Assembly (NCBI GenBank): GCA_043818095.1
Contig: JBDRGD010000058.1
Location: 1 to 7,822 of the forward strand
Source: JBDRGD01 sp043818095
Lineage (GTDB): Bacteria; Chloroflexota; Dehalococcoidia; Dehalococcoidales; RBG-16-60-22
DNA: 7,822 nucleotides
Reading direction: 5' to 3'
The notes beneath the pieces were generated by a model. The model did not search any database. It was not told the DNA's origin and saw nothing but the letters and a program-made list of their open reading frames with translations. Of the stretch, positions 1-4,997 are shown in pieces. The first letter of the stretch is position 1; every line of letters begins with the position of its first letter. The translations under genes were made by a program, and so were the position numbers.

Positions 1-567
1 TACGATAAGGGAGAAGGTCTTGTTGACGGTGAGGTCGGTAGAGAGAGCGTCAATCAGGTTGCCGCCGCCGGTACCGTTCGCGGAGTTGCCGACGGTAATC
101 TTGAACTTCTCGTTCTGCTCCAGCAGGCTGTCATCGTCCGAGCCCCCCAGCTTGGTAATGGTCCAGTAGAGGTCATTCACGTGCTGGTCCTGGTCAACGT
201 AGTTGATGACCACCTGGTTGGTGCTGGTGCTGGCCGCGGTGCCGGTATTGCTGGCGTTGGCAGTAGGCGCGGTGAAGTCAATCGGCTCGCCACCGAGCAC
301 GCTAGAGACGATGAAGCTGACCTGCCCGATAGTGCCGCTGGCGCCGGTGGTCGTGGCCGTGGCGATGACGCCGCTCTTCAGTTCCAGGGTGCTGCGGGCT
401 TCCTTCAGCCCGGCATAGACGGCTTCCTGGCTTTTCTGCGTGGAGAAAAGGCCGGCGGACAGGGTGGTATACGCGAAGACCGCCGCCACCACGACGAAGG
501 CAATCAGGATGATGGCTGTTTCCAGCCCGGTGATACCTTTCTCATGATTGAGAAATTTCTTAAGCAT
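1..567 (-). CDS. arlB: Archaellin (archaeal-type flagellin), C-terminus cut off by window edge
   Basis: Structural filament subunit of an archaellum-type motility apparatus, secreted and assembled on the cell surface. The 189 codons in the window read from ATG at 567, behind a strong AGAGGAGG Shine-Dalgarno. Residues 1-11 are a short basic class III leader ending HEKG, with predicted prepilin-peptidase cleavage after Gly11. Mature ITGLE has Glu at +5, followed by a hydrophobic assembly helix (about 18-40). The rest is a Thr/Ser/Ala-rich beta domain carrying YVDQDQ, an acidic GGSDDD loop and LLEQNEKF near residues 141-155, which match the downstream parts of its paralogue at 630-1280. By alignment about 25 C-terminal residues lie beyond position 1. 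N-x-S/T sequons are at N104, N164 and N182. It is the last gene of the operon visible here, 62 bases after its paralogue. The family call is secure; which paralogue is the major subunit is unknown. Confidence 0.9.
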   Translation of the reverse strand, partial: MLKKFLNHEKGITGLETAIILIAFVVVAAVFAYTTLSAGLFSTQKSQEAVYAGLKEARSTLELKSGVIATATTTGASGTIGQVSFIVSSVLGGEPIDFTAPTANASNTGTAASTSTNQVVINYVDQDQHVNDLYWTITKLGGSDDDSLLEQNEKFKITVGNSANGTGGGNLIDALSTDLTVNKTFSLIV

Positions 568-629
568 TTGTTCCTCCTCTAAGATTCTGGTCGTTTGTTT
601 GGGTTTACTACTGGTGTCTCATCTGCTCT

Positions 630-1280
630 CTAGTGCAGGTTCTCAATAGCATCAATGTTCGCGGGCGTGGTGCGCTCAATCTCGAGTATCGCCCCGGCGG
701 GAGTCAGCACAATGATGCTGAAGGTGTCATTGACGCTGAGGTCGGGGTTGAGAGCGCTGATGAGATTGCCGCCACCGGAGCCGCTGGCCGTGTTACCAAT
801 CGTAATCTCAAACTTCTCGTTCTGCTCCAGCAGATTGTCGTCGTCCGAGCCCCCCAGCTTGGTAATGGTCCAGTAGAGGTCGTCAACTTGCTGGCTCTGG
901 TCAACGTAGTTGATGACCACCTTGTTGGTGCTGACGCTGCTGTCAGCTACCCCCCCATTGGCGGTGGCGTTGGCGGTCGGCGGGGTGAAGTCGATGTCTT
1001 CGCCGCCGAGCACGCTGGAGATGGTGAATTTCACCTGCTTGATGGTGCCGGATGAACCGGTGGCGTCGGCCACGGCGATAACGCCGCCCTTGAGCTCAAT
1101 GGTGCTCCGCGCTTCCTTCAGCCCGGCGTAGACGGCTTCCTGACTCTTCTGCGTGGAGAAAAGGCCGGCGGACAGGGTAGTATACGCAAAGACCGCTGCC
1201 ACCACGACAAAGGCAATCAGGATGATGGCTGTTTCCAGCCCCGTGATACCTTTCTCATGATTGAGAAATTTCTTAAGCAT
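630..1280 (-). CDS. arlB: Archaellin (archaeal-type flagellin), complete
   Basis: A complete 216-residue archaellin, within the usual family size of about 190-230. ATG at 1280 is preceded by GAGGAGGAACA, an ideal ribosome site. The first 58 residues are identical to those of the truncated paralogue downstream: basic leader MLKKFLNHEKG, cleavage after Gly11, ITGLE with Glu at +5, hydrophobic helix to about residue 40, then the GLFSTQKSQEA segment. The ectodomain is beta-rich and ends in ILEIERTTPA, a strand-like tail shared with the archaellin-like gene at 2217-2789 (VLPIERTVPA). Sequons occur at N104 (NAT) and N184 (NDT). Two tandem near-copies suggest recent duplication, and either alternative filament subunits or a mixed filament. 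Known archaellins need a prepilin peptidase and the ArlI/ArlJ/ArlH machinery; none of these is in the window. Confidence 0.92.
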   Translation of the reverse strand: MLKKFLNHEKGITGLETAIILIAFVVVAAVFAYTTLSAGLFSTQKSQEAVYAGLKEARSTIELKGGVIAVADATGSSGTIKQVKFTISSVLGGEDIDFTPPTANATANGGVADSSVSTNKVVINYVDQSQQVDDLYWTITKLGGSDDDNLLEQNEKFEITIGNTASGSGGGNLISALNPDLSVNDTFSIIVLTPAGAILEIERTTPANIDAIENLH

Positions 1281-1393
1281 TGTTCCTCCTCAAGTTGTCC
1301 CGATTTCTTGTCAGTCTGAACAGACGTTGGCGCTTTAGTTTCCTGCTCCGGTGGCATCACCTCCTTCATGTTTTATTTATCCGACCGTGCCCA

Positions 1394-1413
1394 CAAAGAT
1401 GTCGCCATCTTTG
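1394..1413 (-). other. Intercistronic GNRA-loop hairpin
   Basis: In the transcribed (minus) orientation, 8-base arms CAAAGATG and CATCTTTG enclose the tetraloop GCGA, a member of the stable GNRA class. The hairpin begins about 14 bases after the stop of the pilin-like gene and is not followed by a U-run, so a simple intrinsic terminator is unlikely. A 3'-end stabiliser or processing boundary that separates pilin-like mRNA from the archaellin mRNAs is more plausible. Confidence 0.6.
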
Positions 1414-1427
1414 ATGATATTCTCACG

Positions 1428-2189
1428 TCAACCGGTACTCCGCGTAGGCATGAGCACAGTCTCCACCGCGGTTAGCTCCGCTTCTCCGGCATGGGCCGGC
1501 TGCGGTCTAACCTGGTGTCCGGCACGCCTGGCTTCAATGATATCCAGCCAGACTGCCCGGGGGCCGGGGTCTTCCGCGGCAACGAGGGCGATAGCACTGA
1601 CGGCATCATAACGCTCCGTTCTCCCGGAGAGTGGCAGCGTCACCTGGTGCCAGCCGGTACCATCCAGGGCGTTACCGGGGATGGATAATTTCTCCGGTGC
1701 GCCTTCAGCAGGTCCGCCCTCGCGCAGGATGATTTGAAGTGCGCCGCTCCCGCCACCCGTATCTGATTTAATCCAGAAAGAGATGCTCTCACAATCACTC
1801 AGGTCCAGAGCGCCGCTTTCCGGGGTAATATCCAGGGACGCCAGGACGCCCGTGGTGAACGGTTCCGCCACATCCAGGGCGATGCTGGACATGCCCTCGA
1901 CGTAGCTGACCGCGTCCCGGCGGGCCATGACGTGGTTTCCGGGAACCCAGGGCTGCTCGCCGTCAGCGAGACGGTATGTGCGGTCACCCGTGGTCGCCGA
2001 AAATCCTGGTATCATCAATGTCATCACTTTTTCTCCGGTTTGAGGTCCGCTGTTGCCCACCGCCTCCGCACGCCGCGCGGGTAAGACGGCGGCACCCAGC
2101 GCCAGCACCACCACCACCGTTAAGAGAACCACCACCATTTCCAGCCGGCTGATGCCCGGCCTGACCCCTGACTGCCACCATACTTTCAC
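1428..2189 (-). CDS. Pilin-like protein with class III signal and putative carbohydrate-binding-type beta-sandwich domain
   Basis: Unrecognised 253-residue protein inside the archaellin operon. The start is GTG at 2189; a nearby ATG (2181) is out of frame, and a purine-rich GAGGGAAG lies about 12 bases upstream. Residues 1-12 are a leader ending VRPG. Predicted cleavage gives ISRLE with Glu at +5 and a hydrophobic helix (18-35), the arrangement of type IV pilins and archaellins, although the GLETAIILIAF core of its neighbours is missing. Residues about 55-222 look like a jelly-roll domain: LDLSDCESISFWIKS, then LQIILRE, W-HQVTLPLSG, and a final VWLDIIEA strand. This pattern is seen in CBM11/CIA30-like and related extracellular sandwiches. 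The last 30 residues are low-complexity. I infer a minor or tip subunit displaying a binding domain. The pilin-like anchor is fairly sure, the fold moderately so, and the ligand is unknown. Confidence 0.7.
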   Translation of the reverse strand: MKVWWQSGVRPGISRLEMVVVLLTVVVVLALGAAVLPARRAEAVGNSGPQTGEKVMTLMIPGFSATTGDRTYRLADGEQPWVPGNHVMARRDAVSYVEGMSSIALDVAEPFTTGVLASLDITPESGALDLSDCESISFWIKSDTGGGSGALQIILREGGPAEGAPEKLSIPGNALDGTGWHQVTLPLSGRTERYDAVSAIALVAAEDPGPRAVWLDIIEARRAGHQVRPQPAHAGEAELTAVETVLMPTRSTG

Positions 2190-2216
2190 TCCGGTCAGCT
2201 TCCCTCTCCCTGTGCC

Positions 2217-2789
2217 TTAGCGCAGATTCACGTACTGGCTCACCCGCGCCGGGACGGTCCGCTCTATAGGAAGCACCGCACCGATGGGAGGCTTCACCTC
2301 CAGAGTGAACTGGTGGTAGGGACCAATGTTATCCGTGGCGCTCAGATCCACGGTAATCATGAAGAGCTCGTTCTGCTCCAGCAGGTTATCGCTGTTCTGG
2401 GAGACCAGCTTGGTGAGTGTCCAGTTCACGGTATTGATCAACTGGTACTGGTCCTGGTAGGAAATCACGACCAGATTAGAGCTGTTGGAGGTATCCGTAA
2501 AATCAACCGGCTCACTGTAGGGACGGCCACCGACGGTGATAAAGACCTCGGTCACCTTGCCCCCCACCATCTTGGCAATGATGTCGCCTTTGATTTCCAC
2601 GGTGCTCCGCGTTTCCTGCAGACCGGCGTAGACGGCTTCCTTCGCCTTCTGGGTGGAGAAAAGGCCGGCGGAAAGAACGACGTAGGCAAAAACGGAGGCC
2701 ACAATGACGAATGCGATGAGGATAATCGCTGTCTCAAGGCCGGTAATACCCTCCTGGCTGCGGTGCAGCCATCTCACGAATCTGCGCAT
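2217..2789 (-). CDS. Archaellin-like filament protein, first gene of operon
   Basis: A 190-residue archaellin family member. ATG at 2789 follows AAGGGAGGA with an 8-base spacer. The leader is 14 residues (MRRFVRWLHRSQEG), longer and more basic at its start than in the paralogues, with Glu rather than Lys/Arg at -2 of the cleavage site. Mature ITGLETAIILIAF and GLFSTQK match the two downstream archaellins almost exactly. The ectodomain is shorter, lacks the Ala/Thr/Gly-rich insert, and keeps YQDQYQ, WTLTKL, NLLEQNE and the VLPIERTVPAR tail. Sequons lie at N102 and N122. It is the promoter-proximal gene, 27 bases upstream of the pilin-like gene. It may be a minor or basal archaellin, by analogy with multi-archaellin operons of archaea where subunits have positional roles; that role is an inference. 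Confidence 0.85.
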   Translation of the reverse strand: MRRFVRWLHRSQEGITGLETAIILIAFVIVASVFAYVVLSAGLFSTQKAKEAVYAGLQETRSTVEIKGDIIAKMVGGKVTEVFITVGGRPYSEPVDFTDTSNSSNLVVISYQDQYQLINTVNWTLTKLVSQNSDNLLEQNELFMITVDLSATDNIGPYHQFTLEVKPPIGAVLPIERTVPARVSQYVNLR

Positions 2790-2797
2790 AGGAATAT

Positions 2798-2806
2798 TCC
2801 TCCCTT
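2798..2806 (-). promoter_or_regulatory. Ribosome binding site of first archaellin-like gene
   Basis: AAGGGAGGA on the minus strand, 8 bases ahead of ATG 2789. It fixes the start of the longer 14-residue leader. The spacer contains the 10-base palindrome GGAATATTCC (2791-2800), which overlaps the 3' end of the Shine-Dalgarno. Confidence 0.75.
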
Positions 2807-3025
2807 GTAATGACTGGGCGCTTCTATTCTGGCCCTATTTGACGTGCGGTAATACCAGACCATCCCCAATCTTGGTAAACCCTTCGCACCAATATTATTT
2901 CGGGGGGACACCCAGCCGGAAAGACAGGAAACTACCACAGATAATAGGGGGCAGCACCTATTGAAAAGGGCGGGGCAAATGGCAAAATCAAAGCGGGTTT
3001 GTTGCCAAATGTCTAAACTTAAGGA

Positions 3026-3043
3026 TTATTAATAACTTATTAA
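3026..3043. promoter_or_regulatory. AT-rich dyad, candidate operator
   Basis: Two overlapping symmetric elements: the perfect palindrome TTATTAATAA (3026-3035), and 7-base arms TTAATAA/TTATTAA around a single C (3029-3043). They overlap the possible -35 of the rightward TATACT promoter and sit between divergent genes, where a regulator could control both. Chance symmetry in AT-rich DNA cannot be excluded. Confidence 0.35.
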
Positions 3044-3176
3044 CGGAATCTTTATACTTGTTTATTCGTATCTTTATGATTGTGGTCTAGAATCTTCATG
3101 GACTCAAGAAAAGGGGAGTGAAAAAAGCCCGTCAATAGGCAATAAAATATAAATAAATATTAAGGAAGGCAGCAAG

Positions 3177-3200
3177 GGCGGGGGGGGCCGAGACCCCGCC
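3177..3200 (+). other. G-rich hairpin in regulator 5' leader
   Basis: Arms GGCGGGG (3177-3183) and CCCCGCC (3194-3200) are perfect complements around a 10-base loop. The hairpin would form in the 5' untranslated RNA, about 20 bases ahead of the Shine-Dalgarno of the LuxR-type gene. The left arm runs into eight consecutive G (3180-3187). No U-tract follows, so it is not a standard terminator; it could affect translation or mRNA stability. Confidence 0.45.
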
Positions 3201-3234
3201 GGGAGCGCCACCGGGGACCACAAGGGAGACACTC

Positions 3235-3993
3235 ATGATGAACCAGACCGAAACCAAGACCGTGAAACTCTATGTCATCGAGGAGCAGGAGATTTACCGG
3301 GAGATTTACAAGTCACTGGTCAGCGATACCGACAGCATGCTCCTGCAAAAGGTCACCAGTACCGCGGAAAACGGTTCCATCCTCCAGGCGGTCACCACCT
3401 CCCAGCCGGATGTGGTCCTGCTGAGCACCAAGAAGCTTAACCGTCAAGCCATCACGGACCTGGAGCAAATCCGCACGGACTATCCGAAAATCGGGATAGT
3501 CCTTTTATTAATGTTCTGCAACGGCCAGGATATCGACCACCTGCGCAGGCTGGCCCTCAAGGGCGAGGGCGGCATGGCCCTCTTCCTGAAACAATCGCTG
3601 GACCAGACGGAACAGCTTTACCGGACGATACTCGCCGTCAGCCAGGGACAGGTTATCCTGGACCCGCCCCTCGCCTCCTTCATGTTCGCCGGAAAGCCGG
3701 AGTGCCCTTTCCTGAAACAGCTCACGACCCGGGAGATGGAAATCCTGGGGCTGCTGTCACAGGGCTTCACCAACATGGCCATCGCCGGGACCCTTTTCAT
3801 CGACGTGAAGACCGTCGAGCACCACCTGAACAGCATGTACAGCAAACTGAAGGCCGATTCGGACTATAATCACAAGCACCTGCGCGTCAGCGCCGCCAAG
3901 CTATACCTGGAGACCATGGGCGAGACGCATTCCGACCAGAACATGCTGACACCCGCGCTGACGGGCAAGGGGCACGCTAGAACCGGGTTCTAG
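3235..3993 (+). CDS. LuxR/NarL-family transcriptional regulator with degenerate receiver-like domain
   Basis: A 252-residue DNA-binding regulator. The start is ATG 3235 (or 3238), with AAGGGAGA at 3222-3229. Residues about 10-135 resemble a response-regulator receiver. The acidic pair after strand 1 is EE (16-17), and the phospho-acceptor position in PDVVLLSTKK is Ser64 instead of Asp. The Ser/Thr position after VLLL is Met93, while a Lys of the FLK type (Lys119) is kept. Residues 162-205 form a textbook LuxR helix-turn-helix, LTTREMEILGLLSQG to KTVEHHLNSMYSKL. The C-terminal 25 residues look disordered. Known family members of this layout bind DNA as dimers, normally switched by phosphorylation. 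Here the missing Asp argues for a phosphorylation-independent mode or an unusual input. Its divergent position suggests that it controls the filament operon; that is inference. Confidence 0.88.
   Translation: MMNQTETKTVKLYVIEEQEIYREIYKSLVSDTDSMLLQKVTSTAENGSILQAVTTSQPDVVLLSTKKLNRQAITDLEQIRTDYPKIGIVLLLMFCNGQDIDHLRRLALKGEGGMALFLKQSLDQTEQLYRTILAVSQGQVILDPPLASFMFAGKPECPFLKQLTTREMEILGLLSQGFTNMAIAGTLFIDVKTVEHHLNSMYSKLKADSDYNHKHLRVSAAKLYLETMGETHSDQNMLTPALTGKGHARTGF
3977..3993. repeat. 17-base palindrome spanning regulator stop codon
   Basis: CTAGAACC (3977-3984) and GGTTCTAG (3986-3993) are perfect complements around one G, and the last three bases are the TAG stop of the regulator gene. It lies between two convergent genes whose ends are 19 bases apart. 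As RNA it could form a 7-base stem with a CGG loop, but no U-run follows on either strand, so a terminator role is not clear. Confidence 0.5.
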
Positions 3994-4012
3994 AATCGCG
4001 GCGCGGCTAACG

Positions 4013-4228
4013 CTATTTCTTGAACTTGGCTCTGAGGGCTTCGATTTCCTGCTGCTTCCGGAACTCTTCCTCGCTGAGCGGCTCGCAGGACTTGACGACC
4101 TTGTCCTCGATGACTATGTTGAAGAGTGCCTTGCATTTCCAGCACTTGTAAGGCCCGGCATATCTGCTCTCCACGAAAGACGTCGTCCCTTCCGTGCCGC
4201 ACGTGGGGCAGGCGATTTTCACTAACAT
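4013..4228 (-). CDS. Small zinc-ribbon protein, function unknown
   Basis: A 71-residue protein from ATG 4228, with AAGGAGGTG about 8 bases upstream. Two CxxC knuckles, CPTC (7-10) and CWKC (29-32), should bind one zinc. A strand-rich section (FNIVIEDKVVKSCEP, 36-50) follows, then a charged helix (EEEFRKQQEIEALRAKFKK). I do not recognise a named family with certainty. The order CPxC, CxxC, strand, acidic tail loosely resembles Trm112/YcaR-type zinc proteins, but their DGIP signature is absent. It could equally be a stand-alone ribbon binding another protein or nucleic acid. It lies 60 bases downstream of the methyltransferase on the same strand, with a possible terminator between them, so co-transcription is uncertain. 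Confidence 0.75.
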   Translation of the reverse strand: MLVKIACPTCGTEGTTSFVESRYAGPYKCWKCKALFNIVIEDKVVKSCEPLSEEEFRKQQEIEALRAKFKK

Positions 4229-4275
4229 GACACCGCACCTCCTTCACGGGGCTACTGGCAATACCCTAAAGCAAA

Positions 4276-4289
4276 ACGGGCGGACCCGT
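4276..4289 (-). terminator. Possible intrinsic terminator after methyltransferase gene
   Basis: On the minus strand ACGGG, loop TCCG, then CCCGT followed by TTTGCTTT. The hairpin starts at the last base of the methyltransferase stop codon. The stem is only 5 bases, so termination may be partial, letting some transcripts reach the zinc-ribbon gene. Confidence 0.45.
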
Positions 4290-4954
4290 CAAGCCCCGCC
4301 GCCGGGTTTCCGCAGCAGCAGGCAGACATTCCGGGAAAAATATTTCGCCGGCCCGCGGTAGCCGTCCACCGGGAGCGGGATGATTTCAAAGCCCGCCCGC
4401 CGCGCCAGCTTTACCATCTCGCCATAAGAAAACAGGTAGTAATAGCGCAGGAGGGTCTGTCCGCCGGTGCGCCAGGGCACGGAGACCTCTTTGCCGCGCA
4501 GCCAGAAGCGCGGCTGCCAGCGGTTCCACACGGTGACGAAGGCCTCGCCTCCCAGCTTCATGACCCGGAAAAGCTCCCGCAGCGCCGCGAGCTGCGCCTC
4601 TTTCCCCGGCAGGTGGTGGTAGGTCGCCACCGCCAGCGCCCGGTCGAAGGTAGCATCGGGATACGGCAACTGCCGCGCGTCCGCCTCCGCCAGCTTGACG
4701 GTGAAGCCGTGCTTGGCGGCATATTTTTCCGCGAGCTTGAGCATCTCCGGGGAGATATCGACGCCGTGCAGTTCGAAGCCCTCCCGGAACGGCAGGAAGT
4801 CCGGGCCGTGCGCGCAGCCCACGTTCAGCAGCTTTCCGCCCCCCCAGCGCCGCGCCAGGGCTTCCAATTCCCGCCGGAAGATGGTCCAGTGCCGGAAGTT
4901 GTACCAGCCGGGCGCTATCCGGTCGAAGACTTCCTTCATTGTCGCTGTCTTCAT
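4289..4954 (-). CDS. Class I SAM-dependent methyltransferase, Trm9/ALKBH8-like (candidate cm5U34 carboxyl methyltransferase)
   Basis: A 221-residue cytosolic methyltransferase. I choose ATG 4954, because conserved sequence begins MKEVFDRIAPGW (6-17) just after it. ATG 5020 would add 22 residues and run into the divergent elp3 gene. No start has a good Shine-Dalgarno. Motif I is LLNVGCAHGPD (42-52), GVDIS carries the ribose-binding Asp66, and ADARQLPYPDATFD (91-104) and YHHL (112-115) follow. Beyond the generic fold, several features match Trm9 and the ALKBH8 methyltransferase domain as I know them: FDRIAP at the front, RVMKLGGEAFVTVWN (130-144), VPWR (159-162), and RYYYLF-YGE (170-179) near the end. 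That family methylates the carboxymethyl group that Elp3 chemistry places on wobble uridine. The divergent partner here is Elp3. A generic Methyltransf_11 enzyme of other function remains possible. Confidence 0.8.
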   Translation of the reverse strand: MKTATMKEVFDRIAPGWYNFRHWTIFRRELEALARRWGGGKLLNVGCAHGPDFLPFREGFELHGVDISPEMLKLAEKYAAKHGFTVKLAEADARQLPYPDATFDRALAVATYHHLPGKEAQLAALRELFRVMKLGGEAFVTVWNRWQPRFWLRGKEVSVPWRTGGQTLLRYYYLFSYGEMVKLARRAGFEIIPLPVDGYRGPAKYFSRNVCLLLRKPGGGA

Positions 4955-4997
4955 TAATCTGTTAAACTCTAAGAGATTACTCCATGGTAAGCCGAAG
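4955..4997. promoter_or_regulatory. Short divergent intergenic region with nested dyads
   Basis: Only 43 bases separate the preferred starts of the methyltransferase and elp3. They contain TAATCT (4955-4960) mirrored by AGATTA (4974-4979), and an inner CTCT-A-AGAG (4967-4975). The symmetry, in an AT-rich island between GC-rich genes, could be an operator serving both genes. Core promoters, if here, must overlap the coding ends; I could not assign them. Confidence 0.35.

Larger units (their letters stand above)
2807..3234. promoter_or_regulatory. Divergent regulatory region between filament operon and LuxR-type regulator
   Basis: About 430 bases without a convincing gene. Part of it (about 3005-3165) is strikingly AT-rich against the GC-rich genes on either side. 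A possible rightward promoter is TTAATA (3029-3034), an 18-base spacer, then TATACT (3053-3058). A possible leftward one, with TG-extended -10, is TTTACC and TATTAC on the minus strand (2874-2879 and 2849-2854, 19-base spacer). Both are weak guesses by eye. The region also holds an AT-rich dyad (3026-3043) and a G-rich hairpin (3177-3200), listed separately. I saw no riboswitch family I could recognise. Confidence 0.5.

Noticed and set aside
1..2789. Reading the locus as a bacterial type IV pilus operon
   Set aside because: GITGLETAIILIAF and the LLEQNE-type ectodomain motif fit archaellins, and no pilus assembly genes are present. The pilin-like gene at 1428-2189 stays ambiguous on its own.
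2791..2800. GGAATATTCC palindrome before the first archaellin-like start
   Set aside because: As RNA it gives only a 3-base stem, and its position is explained by the ribosome site spacer; a role as an operator cannot be argued from one copy.
2313..2810. Plus-strand open frames opposite the archaellin genes, including similar ones at 181-582 and 633-1055
   Set aside because: They mirror well-recognised archaellins on the other strand. Their similarity to each other simply reflects the paralogy of the real genes.
3100..3234. Possible riboswitch (for example cyclic-di-GMP type) ahead of the regulator
   Set aside because: I could not match conserved core bases of any riboswitch class; only a simple GC hairpin is visible.
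4695..4997. Upstream in-frame extension of elp3 (about 101 codons)
   Set aside because: It overlaps the methyltransferase gene, shows no Elp3 character, and conserved sequence begins exactly at ATG 4998.
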